DNA of 64,000 nt, from assembly GCA_945897565.1 (NCBI GenBank), contig CAMDFN010000002.1, positions 1 through 64,000 on the forward strand. Direction: 5' to 3'. The position numbers were made by a program, and so were the translations under genes. Shown in pieces: positions 25,663-35,318 of this stretch. How positions within the stretch are numbered: position 1 is the stretch's first letter; each line of letters opens with the position of its first letter. Under the pieces are notes generated by a model, which saw only the letters and a list, made by a program, of their open reading frames with translations, ran no database searches and had not been told where the DNA came from. The DNA comes from Chryseobacterium gleum (GTDB lineage: Bacteria > Bacteroidota > Bacteroidia > Flavobacteriales_D > Crocinitomicaceae).

Positions 25663-26898
25663 ATGAACAGTTTGGAACTTGTTGACTCATTCTCGGAGTT
25701 TAAGGAACTAAAAAATATTGACAAACAAACGATGCAGCACGTCCTCGAAGACGTCTTTCGTGCCATGCTCAAAAAGAAGTTCAATACCGACGAACACATC
25801 GATATTGTTGTCAATATTGATAAAGGAGACGTTCAGATTTTCTTGAATAAAGAAATCGTTGACGACGGTGAAGTAGAAGATCCGAATACGGAAATTGCTT
25901 ATTCCGACGCCATCAAAATCCAACCAGATTTTGAAATTGGTGAAGAAGTAACAGAAGAATTTAAATTTGGTGATTTTGGCCGTCGCAATGTTTTGGCTTT
26001 GCGTCAAAATCTTATTTCGCGCATTATGGAGCTCGAAAAAGACCAAATATATAATAAATACAAAGAACGCATCGGCGAAATCGTTACAGGTGAAGTCTAC
26101 CAGGTTTGGAAAAAAGAAATCCTCATCATGGACGACGACAACAACGAACTTATTTTACCCAAATCAGAACAAATTCCTTCTGATTTCTTCAAAAAAGGCG
26201 AATCTGTACGCGCAGTTGTTGCCAAAGTCGACATGCGAAACAGCACTCCTGTGATCATCTTATCTCGTACCGCACCAGAATTTCTGGAGCGCTTATTTGA
26301 ACTAGAGGTTCCAGAAGTCTTTGATGGTCTCATTACCATTAAAAAAATTGTCCGCGAACCCGGAGAGCGTGCAAAAGTAGCAGTTGAGTCTTATGACGAC
26401 CGCATTGACCCAGTTGGGGCGTGCGTCGGAATGAAAGGATCAAGAATTCACGGCATAGTTCGCGAACTCCGCAATGAAAACATCGACGTCATCAATTATA
26501 CCTCAAACCAACAATTGCTTATTCAGCGTTCACTTTCTCCAGCTAAAATTACCTCTATGGAAATCTTAGAAGAAGAAAAACGCGTGAAAGTTTACTTGAA
26601 ACCAGATCAAGTTTCTTTGGCTATTGGTAAAGGCGGAAACAACATCAAGCTTGCAGGCAAACTTTGTGGCTTCGAAATCGATGTTTACAGAGATGGAGAA
26701 GTGGATATCGAAGATGTCGACCTCGAAGAATTTGCAGATGAAATCGATAGCTGGATCATCGATGAGCTCAAGGCTATCGGTTGTGATACCGCAAAATCAG
26801 TACTTGAAATCGGTGTAGATGACCTCGTATCAAGAACCGATCTCGAAAAAGAAACCATCGAAGAAGTATTCCGTATTTTGAAAGCGGAATTTGAATAA
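25663..26898 (+). CDS. nusA: Transcription termination/antitermination factor NusA
   Basis: A 411-residue RNA polymerase-associated factor. It has an N-terminal polymerase-binding domain (1-125), an S1 domain with IGEIVTGEVYQVWKKEI (about 133-200), then two KH domains, with VGACVGMKGSRI near residue 252 and SLAIGKGGNNIKLA near residue 320. The acidic C-terminal part ends at about residue 411 without the extra AR repeats of enterobacterial NusA. Standard place between rimP and infB. Confidence 0.95.
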   Translation: MNSLELVDSFSEFKELKNIDKQTMQHVLEDVFRAMLKKKFNTDEHIDIVVNIDKGDVQIFLNKEIVDDGEVEDPNTEIAYSDAIKIQPDFEIGEEVTEEFKFGDFGRRNVLALRQNLISRIMELEKDQIYNKYKERIGEIVTGEVYQVWKKEILIMDDDNNELILPKSEQIPSDFFKKGESVRAVVAKVDMRNSTPVIILSRTAPEFLERLFELEVPEVFDGLITIKKIVREPGERAKVAVESYDDRIDPVGACVGMKGSRIHGIVRELRNENIDVINYTSNQQLLIQRSLSPAKITSMEILEEEKRVKVYLKPDQVSLAIGKGGNNIKLAGKLCGFEIDVYRDGEVDIEDVDLEEFADEIDSWIIDELKAIGCDTAKSVLEIGVDDLVSRTDLEKETIEEVFRILKAEFE

Positions 26899-26931
26899 CT
26901 TTAATACCAATAAGGAGCGCAACAGTAGATT

Positions 26932-29676
26932 ATGGCGGGAAAACCGATTCGTTTAGGAAAAGCAGCAGGAGAATTGAATGTAGGAATACCGACAATAGTC
27001 GAGTTTCTGGGTTCAAAAGGCATTGTCATTGACCCCATCCCAACTTCGCGTTTGGAGCAGGAGCATTATGATATTTTATGCCAAGAGTACGCTGCAGACC
27101 AGAGCATGAAAGAGCAGTCTAAATCTGCTTTGCGTCGCGAGAAGCGAGAGTCTTTGTCTTTGAAAGACAAACCACAAGAAGATGTCAATTCGACGTCAGT
27201 TGTCGAAGACGAAGACGAAGAAGACATCAACCTCGAAGAGATCAAGCGTCAGGTATTGAGCGAAACTCCGCAAAAGGCATCTGAACCTAAAAAAGAAGAA
27301 GTTGTTGCAGTAGCTCCTGTTCAAGAAGCGTCTGCTCCAGTCCAAGAAGAAAAGGAAGTTCCTTCAGAAAATAAAGTAAATGTAGTTGGCAGAATCGATC
27401 TAGATGCCATCAACCAGCGCACTCGTCCAGATAAGAAGAAAGAAAAAACCCCAGAAAAACCAGTTCCAACAAAAGCTCCGGTTTCAGCACCAACACCAAC
27501 CGCGCCAGCAGCACCAGCTCCAGAAGTGAAAGAAACTGTGGTAGCAAAAGCATCAGAAATTGAAACCATTCGCGCCGATCGTCAGACACTTACCGGCCCT
27601 ACGGTTTTGGGTAAAATCGAGCTTCCGGTAGCGCGTCCACGCACGCCTGTTGCTTCTTCTTCAGAAGATGCCAATAACAAGCGCAAGCGCAAGCGCATCA
27701 AAAAAGTAGAGGTTAGCAATACCCCAAATACCCCAAATACTCAGAACAAGCCCAAAACAGATAAGCCAGAGGTTTCCGGACAAGATATCCAAAAAGAAAT
27801 CAAAGAAACGCTTGCGCGCTTGTCTAATCAAGGCGGAAAATCTAAAGCTTCCAAAAATCGCCGTCAAAAGCGAGACAACTACGCACAACGTCGTCAAGAA
27901 GAAATGGCAATGGCCGAACTCGAAGAGAAAACACTCAAACTCACAGAGTTTGTTACCGTTTCTGAGTTGGCTTCCATGATGAACATACAACCCACGCAAG
28001 TCATCTCTGTTTGTATGTCCTTAGGTATTTTTGCCTCCATCAACCAACGACTAGACGCCGAAACCATTCAAATTGTTGCCGACGAATTTGGCTTTGAAAC
28101 TGAATTCATAAGCGCTGAGTTGCAAGATGCCATTACGGTCATCGAAGACCAACCCGAAGACCTCATCCCTCGACCGCCAATTATTACGGTCATGGGTCAC
28201 GTTGACCACGGTAAAACGTCCTTACTTGACCGCATTCGCAACGCAAATGTAACCGAAGGCGAGGCCGGCGGCATCACGCAGCACATCGGTGCGTATTCTG
28301 TTACGCTCAAGGACAACCGCAAAATGACTTTCCTCGATACACCAGGTCACGAAGCCTTTACGGCGATGCGTGCACGTGGTGCGCAGGTCACAGACGTTGC
28401 CATCATTATTGTAGCAGCAGACGACGACGTCATGCCACAAACCAAAGAAGCTATCTCGCACGCCCAGGCGGCCAATGTCCCAATGATCTTTGCGATCAAC
28501 AAAATCGACAAGCCAGGAGCCAACCCCGATCGCATTCGCGAGCAACTTTCGGCCATGAATATCCTCGTCGAAGACTGGGGCGGAAAATACCAAGTTCAAG
28601 AAATTTCTGCTAGACAAAACCTCAACATAGACGCGCTCTTAGATAAAGTTCTCCTCGAAGCAGAACTCCTTGAGCTCAAAGCCAACCCAGAAAAAAATGC
28701 GGTCGGAACCGTCATTGAATCTTCTTTGGATAAAGGAAAAGGCTACGTAACCAACATGCTTGTAGAAGCAGGTACCATGCGCATCGGCGACGTCATCCTA
28801 GTGGGTCGTTATTACGGCCGCGTGCGCGCCATGCAAGATGAACACGGACAACCACTCAAAGAAGCTGGTCCGGCGCAGCCTGTATCCGTTCTTGGTATCG
28901 GTGGTGCACCAAGTGCAGGAGACAAATTCAACGTCCTAGACGACGAAAAAGAAGCCAAATCAATCGCACAAAAACGCGAACAACTTTACCGCGAACAAGG
29001 TTTGCGTACCACCAAACACATCACCCTCGACGAAATCGGACGCCGTTTGGCCATCGGAGACTTCAAAGAACTCAATATCATTGTTAAAGGTGATGTCGAC
29101 GGTTCTATCGAAGCACTTTCCGATTCCTTACTCAACTTGTCTACTGAAGAAATTCAGATCAACATTGTTCACAAAGGAGTGGGGGCCATTACCGAAGCCG
29201 ATGTCAACTTGGCATCTGCATCAGACGCCATTATTGTTGGCTTCCAGGTTCGTCCGACTTTATCTGCACGTAAATTGGCCGAAACAGAGCAAATTGATAT
29301 CCGCATGTATTCCATTATTTACAAGGCTATTGAAGAAATCAAAGCGGCAATGGAAGGCATGTTATCACCAGACATTGAAGAGAAAGTGCTCGGTTCTGCC
29401 GAAGTACGCGAGACCTTCGAGATCACTAAAGTTGGCACCATTGCAGGTTGTTATGTCCTAGACGGCATTATCAAGCGCAGCTCCAAAATCCGTCTCATCC
29501 GCGATGGCATTGTGGTGCATTCAGGCAGCTTAGGCTCGCTCAAGCGCTTCAAAGACGACGTCAAAGAAGTCAAAAACAATTATGAGTGTGGTCTAAATAT
29601 CGATAAGTTCAACGATATCAAAATTGGAGATATCATCGAAGCTTATGAAGAAGTAGAAGTGGCAAGAAAATTATAA
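26932..29676 (+). CDS. infB: Translation initiation factor IF-2
   Basis: A 914-residue GTPase that places initiator tRNA on the 30S subunit. The N-terminal IF2_N helix starts at residue 4. A long low-complexity region (about 60-300), rich in Glu, Lys, Pro and Ala, includes a short [10 protein letters not shown] repeat near residue 263. The G domain starts near residue 415: GHVDHGKTS (G1), DTPGHEAF (G3) and NKIDK (G4). Two beta-barrel domains and the C2 domain follow. Bacteroidota IF-2 proteins are typically this long. The only ATG with an intact IF2_N helix is at 26932. Confidence 0.96.
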   Translation: MAGKPIRLGKAAGELNVGIPTIVEFLGSKGIVIDPIPTSRLEQEHYDILCQEYAADQSMKEQSKSALRREKRESLSLKDKPQEDVNSTSVVEDEDEEDINLEEIKRQVLSETPQKASEPKKEEVVAVAPVQEASAPVQEEKEVPSENKVNVVGRIDLDAINQRTRPDKKKEKTPEKPVPTKAPVSAPTPTAPAAPAPEVKETVVAKASEIETIRADRQTLTGPTVLGKIELPVARPRTPVASSSEDANNKRKRKRIKKVEVSNTPNTPNTQNKPKTDKPEVSGQDIQKEIKETLARLSNQGGKSKASKNRRQKRDNYAQRRQEEMAMAELEEKTLKLTEFVTVSELASMMNIQPTQVISVCMSLGIFASINQRLDAETIQIVADEFGFETEFISAELQDAITVIEDQPEDLIPRPPIITVMGHVDHGKTSLLDRIRNANVTEGEAGGITQHIGAYSVTLKDNRKMTFLDTPGHEAFTAMRARGAQVTDVAIIIVAADDDVMPQTKEAISHAQAANVPMIFAINKIDKPGANPDRIREQLSAMNILVEDWGGKYQVQEISARQNLNIDALLDKVLLEAELLELKANPEKNAVGTVIESSLDKGKGYVTNMLVEAGTMRIGDVILVGRYYGRVRAMQDEHGQPLKEAGPAQPVSVLGIGGAPSAGDKFNVLDDEKEAKSIAQKREQLYREQGLRTTKHITLDEIGRRLAIGDFKELNIIVKGDVDGSIEALSDSLLNLSTEEIQINIVHKGVGAITEADVNLASASDAIIVGFQVRPTLSARKLAETEQIDIRMYSIIYKAIEEIKAAMEGMLSPDIEEKVLGSAEVRETFEITKVGTIAGCYVLDGIIKRSSKIRLIRDGIVVHSGSLGSLKRFKDDVKEVKNNYECGLNIDKFNDIKIGDIIEAYEEVEVARKL

Positions 29677-29702
29677 ACCCCAAGTGCAAAGCTAATTTTC
29701 AT

Positions 29703-29710
29703 TAGTTTTG
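29703..29710 (+). promoter_or_regulatory. Candidate -7 box before tatA
   Basis: TAGTTTTG fits TAnnTTTG and lies 21 bases before the tatA ATG. I see no clear -33 TTG. It would separate the tatA-gatA-transglycosylase run from the infB operon. Confidence 0.45.
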
Positions 29711-29731
29711 TAAGTCAAAAAAACAGAAATT

Positions 29732-29917
29732 ATGGGCAAATTCGGACCAACTGAAATCATCCTCATCCTTGCAATTGTTTTACTATTCTTTGGTGGTAAA
29801 AAAATCCCTGAACTCATGAAAGGTTTGGGCAAAGGCGTTAAGGAATTCAAAGACGCATCCAAAGGCGAAAACAATACGGACGAGCCTACTACCGAAATTT
29901 CTAAAGAAGAAAAATAA
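29732..29917 (+). CDS. tatA: Twin-arginine translocase subunit TatA
   Basis: A 61-residue protein with the standard TatA/E layout: a short N-terminal [18 protein letters not shown] membrane helix, the FGGKKIPEL hinge, an amphipathic helix and an acidic, Lys-rich tail. It forms the pore of the Tat pathway, which exports folded proteins; ActB in this window carries a Tat-like signal. TatC is not encoded in the window. It is four bases from gatA. Confidence 0.94.
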   Translation: MGKFGPTEIILILAIVLLFFGGKKIPELMKGLGKGVKEFKDASKGENNTDEPTTEISKEEK

Positions 29918-29921
29918 CTGC

Positions 29922-31325
29922 ATGTACCGCACAATCGCAGAGATCCAGAACGCCTTGCATTCTGGCAAAACGGCTTTGGACCTCGTTGAGGAACACCTTG
30001 TAGCCATTGAAGCACATGCTCACCTCAATGCTTTTCTCGAAGTATTTACCGATTCAGCCCGTGCTCAAGCGCGTCTGGTAGATCAGAAAATTCAAGCTGG
30101 CACCGCGGGTCAGCTCGCAGGCGTTATTGTCGGTATCAAAGACAACATCTGTTACAAAGACCATAAAGTAAGTGCTTCTTCTAAAATCCTCGCGGGTTTT
30201 GAATCAATTTATACAGCAACAGTTTTGCAACGTCTCATCGACCAAGACGCCATCATCATCGGTCGCCTCAACTGCGATGAATTCGCCATGGGAAGTTCCA
30301 ACGAAAACTCTGCTTTTGGTCCTGTGCACAACAACTGGAAACCCAATTACGTTCCCGGCGGATCTTCCGGCGGCAGTGCAGTTGCGGTTTCAGCTAATTT
30401 ATGTACGGTCTCGCTCGGTTCTGATACCGGTGGTTCGGTACGCCAACCCGCTTCCTGGACAGGCACTTTCGGCATCAAGCCAACTTATGGCCGCCTGAGC
30501 CGTTATGGCCTTATCGCATATGCCTCTTCATTTGATCAAATTGGTTTTTTTACCAACGAACTTTCCGACACCCAGCTACTTTTAGCGCTTAGCGCCGGAG
30601 AAGACCCCTACGATGCCACAAGTTCTAGCAAGACATATCAAACCCGAACGAATTTTTCTGAGAAGCTCAGGATTGGCGTTTTAGCAGAGTGCCTCGATCA
30701 TCCTGGTCTTGACATAGAAATCAAAGCAAAACTGCAGCAATTACTTGCTGATTTACGTGCAAAAGGTCATGAAATCATTGAGGTGAGCTTTCCTTTTCTG
30801 GACTACATGGTACCCACCTATTACGTACTCACCACCGCTGAAGCTTCTTCTAACTTATCGCGTTTTGATGGCGTGCATTATGGATACAGGAGTGCAGATG
30901 CAAAAGGAGTAGAACAAACTTACGTGAAGTCGCGTAGTCAAGGATTCGGCCCTGAGGTCCAGCGCCGCATCATGACCGGCACCTTCGTGCTTTCACACGG
31001 CTATTACGATGCTTATTACACAAAAGGTCAGCAAGTTAGACGCATCCTCAAAGACCGCACATCGGCGCTTTTGAGCCAGTGCGACGTCCTCTTGTTACCA
31101 ACTACCCCCACCACAGCCTTTGAAATGAATGCGGTTAAAGACCCGATTCAGATGTATTTACAGGATATTTTTACTGTCCATGCCAACCTCACAGGTAATC
31201 CTGCCATCAGCTTGCCTTTTGGTGTCCACAGCAACGGATTGCCATATGGCATTCAGTTAATGGCCCAAGATTTCGAGGAAGATTTACTTTTTCATGCAGC
31301 CGATAAATTACAAGAAGTTCTCTAA
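29922..31325 (+). CDS. gatA: Asp-tRNA(Asn)/Glu-tRNA(Gln) amidotransferase subunit A
   Basis: The 467-residue amidase subunit of GatCAB, which supplies ammonia from glutamine to turn Glu-tRNA(Gln) or Asp-tRNA(Asn) into the correct amidated form. The amidase signature triad is visible: Lys in GIKDNI (near residue 77), cis-Ser in GGSSGGSAV (near 151) and nucleophile Ser in GSDTGGSVRQPA (near 175). Length fits. The stop TAA shares its last A with the ATG of the next gene. gatB and gatC are not in the window. Confidence 0.93.
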   Translation: MYRTIAEIQNALHSGKTALDLVEEHLVAIEAHAHLNAFLEVFTDSARAQARLVDQKIQAGTAGQLAGVIVGIKDNICYKDHKVSASSKILAGFESIYTATVLQRLIDQDAIIIGRLNCDEFAMGSSNENSAFGPVHNNWKPNYVPGGSSGGSAVAVSANLCTVSLGSDTGGSVRQPASWTGTFGIKPTYGRLSRYGLIAYASSFDQIGFFTNELSDTQLLLALSAGEDPYDATSSSKTYQTRTNFSEKLRIGVLAECLDHPGLDIEIKAKLQQLLADLRAKGHEIIEVSFPFLDYMVPTYYVLTTAEASSNLSRFDGVHYGYRSADAKGVEQTYVKSRSQGFGPEVQRRIMTGTFVLSHGYYDAYYTKGQQVRRILKDRTSALLSQCDVLLLPTTPTTAFEMNAVKDPIQMYLQDIFTVHANLTGNPAISLPFGVHSNGLPYGIQLMAQDFEEDLLFHAADKLQEVL

Positions 31326-32851
31326 TGAAGTGGCTTTGTGTCTTTATCTTAATGATCTCCACTACCACATTGGCAGCACAAAAGCCTGCACATTTGGTGC
31401 GCCCTTCAGACTCCCTTGACCCAGATCCGTTTGTCAATGCCGTGCAGCAAAGCTTGAATTTGTTCTACGCCGATTATGCGAATACCAATAATTACGATTC
31501 CATTATCACTGCACTCAACTATGCTCCAGGGCAAATCCCTGCCTTTTCTGACTCTGTGATTTGTGCGCGTCTGGCTAAAATGAACCAGCTCACCCCCTTT
31601 CAGCTCGATTGCAATGCAGCCACGCTGTCTACGATTAAATTTTTTGCTGCCCAACGCCGCGGTTTTATTCGCGTAGCACTAGGCCGCTCGGCACTTTATT
31701 TTGATCTCTTTGAGGAGAAACTCACCGAGTATGGCTTGCCGCTTGAACTTCGTTTCTTATCGGTCATTGAAAGTGGTTTGCGTCCGCAAGTGAAGTCTAG
31801 AGCTGGAGCGCTAGGTTTGTGGCAGTTTATGTACAAAACAGGGCTTTATTTTGGCCTGGAAGAAAATTCTTACATAGATGAGCGCATGGATCCAGAAAAA
31901 GCAACTGATGCGGCGTGTCGTTACCTCAAACAACTCTATGGCATCTACGGTGACTGGAACTTAGCCCTGGCGGCCTACAACGCAGGGCCCGGCAATGTGA
32001 ATCATGCCATTCGAAAATCAGGCGGTAAAACAACTTATTGGGAAGTCCGACCTTTTTTGCCTGCAGAAACGCAAGGTTATGTGCCAAATTTTATAGCTGC
32101 CGCCTACATGATGACCTATCATGCTGAGTACAACATTATTCCAATGGAGGCCAAGATCCACAATGCACAGCTAGACACCATGTGCGTCAAGAGTGGTGTG
32201 CACATGCAAACCATTGCTAAGCTTGTAGATTGGGAGCTCACCGAAATACAAAGTCTCAACCCTGTTTACAAAACTACTTTTATTCCAAAAATGAGTCCGG
32301 CTCGTTGTGTGACCGGCCCGCTAGATAAAATTGGTCTGTTGGTCAGCTATGAAGATTCACTGTATGTACTGGAAGAAGCTATTTATCACCCCAAACCAAT
32401 TATGGTAGCTCCTCCAATAGCGCCAGATTCCACTCAAAAAGATTCGAGTAGTATTGTTTCGGCTCAGGCAGACACCCTGCTCAGCACTACGCCACCCACA
32501 ACCAATTTATTGTATCACAAAGTAAAGAGTGGTGAAAATTTACGTCAAATTGCCATTCTCTACAACGTTTCTATCGAACAACTGATGGAATGGAATGCAC
32601 TGCGCACCACCAACATTTATGTCGGACAGAAGCTGACAATTTACACCAATCAAACGCAGCTACAAGTTGCACCCACCCCCACAACACCTACTCCGCCAGC
32701 TCCAGTTAAAAAATACTACACTGTGCGTGCCGGCGACACCTTCGGAAAAATTGCCCAACGCAATAACCTCACCCAAGCACAACTACAGCGCCTCAATCCA
32801 GGCGTCAAAGTCAATAGTATTGACATTGGGCAGCGCATTCGCATCAAATAA
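31325..32851 (+). CDS. LysM lytic murein transglycosylase, MltD-like
   Basis: A 508-residue exported enzyme that cleaves peptidoglycan glycan strands without water, forming 1,6-anhydro ends. Signal peptide residues 1-18 end near TLAAQ. The SLT domain (about 120-260) shows catalytic Glu in SVIESGLRP, the GALGLWQFM motif and AAYNAGPGNV. Two LysM domains follow near residues 398-441 and 465-507, separated by a Thr/Pro-rich linker, and anchor the protein to the wall. It is coupled to gatA by TAATG overlap. Confidence 0.93.
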   Translation: MKWLCVFILMISTTTLAAQKPAHLVRPSDSLDPDPFVNAVQQSLNLFYADYANTNNYDSIITALNYAPGQIPAFSDSVICARLAKMNQLTPFQLDCNAATLSTIKFFAAQRRGFIRVALGRSALYFDLFEEKLTEYGLPLELRFLSVIESGLRPQVKSRAGALGLWQFMYKTGLYFGLEENSYIDERMDPEKATDAACRYLKQLYGIYGDWNLALAAYNAGPGNVNHAIRKSGGKTTYWEVRPFLPAETQGYVPNFIAAAYMMTYHAEYNIIPMEAKIHNAQLDTMCVKSGVHMQTIAKLVDWELTEIQSLNPVYKTTFIPKMSPARCVTGPLDKIGLLVSYEDSLYVLEEAIYHPKPIMVAPPIAPDSTQKDSSSIVSAQADTLLSTTPPTTNLLYHKVKSGENLRQIAILYNVSIEQLMEWNALRTTNIYVGQKLTIYTNQTQLQVAPTPTTPTPPAPVKKYYTVRAGDTFGKIAQRNNLTQAQLQRLNPGVKVNSIDIGQRIRIK

Positions 32852-32857
32852 CTTGTC

Positions 32858-33613
32858 ATGAGGATTTCTGGCGTCATTATTACCTACAACGAAGCCCGGA
32901 ATATTGCCCGTTGCTTGAGCTCTCTTCAAGACGTCTGCGACGAAATTCTCGTTCTCGATTCCTTTTCTACCGATGCAACTGCACAAATTTGCGCCACTTT
33001 TAACGTTCGTTTTGAGCAACACCCATTTGAAGGGCATATCCAGCAAAAGAATGAAGCACTCCAACGCGCAAGCCATTCTTGGGTTTTATCCTTAGATGCC
33101 GATGAAGCGCTATCGCCTGAGTTAAAAACTGCACTTCTATTGATCAAAAAAGACTTGCCTCAAAAAGGTGGTTTTACGATGAACCGACTTACTAATTATT
33201 GTGGAAAGTGGATCCATCATAGCGGTTGGTATCCCGATACCAAATTGAGACTTGTCACAAAAGCAGACGCGCATTGGGGCGGCATCAACCCTCATGACCA
33301 GCTCTTGCCAAAGACCGATTTACCTATTCTGCACTTGAACGGTGACCTATTGCATTATTCCTATTATACAAAAGCAGATCATTTCAAACAAATAGCATAC
33401 TTTTCCGAGATTGCCGCCAATGAACTTTTTGATCGAAAGGTTCGCTGTAGCTTGCTCAAACTTTATCTGAAAGTATTGGCGCAATTCCTTAAATCATACC
33501 TCCTTAAAAAAGGATATTTAGATGGCGTGGCTGGATGGCACATTGCCGTCAGGAGTGCATATGCTACCCAACAGAAGTATACAAAACTTCGTAAATGCTG
33601 GCAAAATGCTTGA
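32858..33613 (+). CDS. Family 2 glycosyltransferase, lipopolysaccharide core type
   Basis: A 251-residue cytosolic transferase. The N-terminal GT-A fold has VIITYNEARNIARCL at residue 6 and the LSLDADEAL metal-binding DxD-type site near residue 80. The second half resembles WaaE/KdtX-type transferases that add glucose to the core oligosaccharide (GWYPDTKLRL segment, then a Lys-rich helix). The acceptor is inferred, not proven. It is six bases after the transglycosylase gene and overlaps the next glycosyltransferase by eight bases. Confidence 0.88.
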   Translation: MRISGVIITYNEARNIARCLSSLQDVCDEILVLDSFSTDATAQICATFNVRFEQHPFEGHIQQKNEALQRASHSWVLSLDADEALSPELKTALLLIKKDLPQKGGFTMNRLTNYCGKWIHHSGWYPDTKLRLVTKADAHWGGINPHDQLLPKTDLPILHLNGDLLHYSYYTKADHFKQIAYFSEIAANELFDRKVRCSLLKLYLKVLAQFLKSYLLKKGYLDGVAGWHIAVRSAYATQQKYTKLRKCWQNA

Positions 33614-34592
33614 TCCGATCAACATCTTAATTTCAAGAACTGACGCAATTGGCGATGTCTGCTTGACACTACCCGTTTGCCAGGCACTAGCTGCAGCTTA
33701 TCCAAAGGCTGAACTCACGTATTTATGCCGGAATTATACCCGGCCCGTTGTGGCTTGTTTTGAACCTATCGATCATTTACTTAGCTTAGAGGAGCTTGAG
33801 CAATCTTCACAAAATGAGCGAGACAAACAGTTGGGTAAATTTGACGTCGTCATACATTTGTTCCCAAACAGAATGGTAGCACAATGGTGTAAAGCGGCTA
33901 AAATTCCTATGCGCATTGGCACTGCACATCGCTTCTTTCATCTTTTTACTTGTAATAGCCGTCCAAATTTTTCGCGCAAGCGCTCTGACTTGCATGAGTC
34001 GCAGCTGAATTTCAAGTTACTTGCTCCGCTAGGATTGACAAAAGTTCCTACTTTTTTACAACTTTCAAATAATTTGAGCTTCAAGACTCCAAACTTAACC
34101 AATCATTTAGTTGATCACGATTGGAGTCAAACCGTTCTTATCCATCCCAAATCAAATGGAAGCGGAGTAGAGTATCCTGTGGAGAAATACCTGGCCTTGG
34201 CCTTGGCACTTGTTGAAAAGGATTATCAGGTCTTTTTTACCGGAACAGAAAAAGAAGGTGCACTGTTTCGTGCGCAAATTCCGTCGCATCCAGCCATTAC
34301 CGATGCCACTGGCCAATGGGACTTACCCACCTTCATACAGATCATTTCAAAAGCCAAAGCATTGGTCGCTTGTTCAACCGGCCCATACCATATCGCTGGT
34401 TTGTGTGGCATTAAAGCAATTGGTCTGTTTGCTAGCCGCAAACCGATCCATCCGGGGCGCTGGGCAGCTTTAGGAGCAGGTGCAAGGGCACTCGTTTTTG
34501 AGGCTAATTGCCAGCGTTGTCAAGATGGTCACTCCTGTACTTGTGTGACACAAATTCCAATCGAACAAATCACTGAGGCCATTGAAAACTAG
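33606..34592 (+). CDS. Family 9 glycosyltransferase (heptosyltransferase-like)
   Basis: A 328-residue GT-B protein of the ADP-heptose:LPS heptosyltransferase family. The N-terminal domain starts with ILISRTDAIGDVCLTLPV, the family's hallmark. The C-terminal domain has IHPKSNGSG, VFFTGTEKE and CSTGPYHIAGL, matching the nucleotide-sugar site. A CQRCQDGHSC cysteine cluster near the C-terminus is typical of many members. Start at 33606 is chosen because an earlier in-frame ATG (33522) would overlap the previous gene by 92 bases and add residues unlike the family. Confidence 0.88.
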   Translation: MLDPINILISRTDAIGDVCLTLPVCQALAAAYPKAELTYLCRNYTRPVVACFEPIDHLLSLEELEQSSQNERDKQLGKFDVVIHLFPNRMVAQWCKAAKIPMRIGTAHRFFHLFTCNSRPNFSRKRSDLHESQLNFKLLAPLGLTKVPTFLQLSNNLSFKTPNLTNHLVDHDWSQTVLIHPKSNGSGVEYPVEKYLALALALVEKDYQVFFTGTEKEGALFRAQIPSHPAITDATGQWDLPTFIQIISKAKALVACSTGPYHIAGLCGIKAIGLFASRKPIHPGRWAALGAGARALVFEANCQRCQDGHSCTCVTQIPIEQITEAIEN

Positions 34593-35280
34593 CTTCTTCA
34601 GAAATTTATTGTTGGCACTTTTTGTAGCCGTTTATAGCTTGGGCTTGTTTGCATACAGCAATGGACGAGACAGCCTTTCAATTTTACAGGTGTATCAAGC
34701 GCTACTCAATGGGCTGCTCATTGGCCAAGTCTATTTTTGGATGCAAACAGCTGCGCATCAGCGTTTACAATTGATTTTAGGTTTATTGTGCGCTATCCTT
34801 TACGCATGGGTCTTTCAGGCTTTGTTGCCTTTTGTTTGGTTCTGGTTGTTGCTGCTGCTACAAGTATTGTTGACCAGCCAATATGAAAAAGGCTTAAAGT
34901 GGCGTCAAATACCTTTTTTGAAGAACTTGCTGATTCCTTTAATGTGGTTTGTGCAACTGAATTTGATCTCAGGTTTGTCTGGTCATTGGAGTTTATTGTA
35001 TTTGGCATTCATTGTTTTATACCTTGCTTTGAGTTTACAAGCAGACCTCGATGACATACAGGAAGATGACGGCAAGCTCAAAACGGTTGCGGGTATCCTA
35101 GGTGTAAGAAATGCAGGTTTTGTTATTGATTTCTTGCTCACTTTCACGTCGTATTTATTGGGCTTACCTTGGTTCTATATCATGATAGTCTTATTGGTAT
35201 TTCGAAAAGAACTGCGCTTGCCCAAGCGCTCTTATGACGCTTTGCTTTTGTTACTTGGCGCATACTTTCTATTGCGTTAA
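34582..35280 (+). CDS. UbiA-like polytopic membrane protein
   Basis: A 232-residue protein with about seven hydrophobic helices and a LQADLDDIQEDDGK loop near residue 152. That loop resembles the second Asp-rich motif of UbiA prenyltransferases (DxxDxxxD), followed by a LKTVAGILG segment also common there. The first Asp-rich motif (NDxxDxxxD) is not obvious, so I call it UbiA-like only. It starts with TTG at 34582, inside the end of the upstream gene (11-base overlap), implying coupled expression with the two glycosyltransferases. Confidence 0.7.
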   Translation: MKTSFFRNLLLALFVAVYSLGLFAYSNGRDSLSILQVYQALLNGLLIGQVYFWMQTAAHQRLQLILGLLCAILYAWVFQALLPFVWFWLLLLLQVLLTSQYEKGLKWRQIPFLKNLLIPLMWFVQLNLISGLSGHWSLLYLAFIVLYLALSLQADLDDIQEDDGKLKTVAGILGVRNAGFVIDFLLTFTSYLLGLPWFYIMIVLLVFRKELRLPKRSYDALLLLLGAYFLLR

Positions 35281-35300
35281 GCCCAAGCTTTGTATCTTTG
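35272..35300 (+). promoter_or_regulatory. Promoter of leuS
   Basis: TTG at 35272-35274, an 18-base spacer and TATCTTTG at 35293-35300, followed 18 bases later by the leuS ATG. The -7 box matches the Bacteroidota consensus exactly; the spacer is one base short. Confidence 0.6.
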
Positions 35301-35318
35301 TGCTTTCTATAAGTAAAC

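Noticed and set aside
30172-30498. Plus-strand frame inside gatA
   Set aside because: It is out of frame with the amidase catalytic motifs and has no independent features.
33522-33605. Earlier in-frame ATG for the heptosyltransferase
   Set aside because: It would overlap the upstream glycosyltransferase by 92 bases and add residues unlike the family start.
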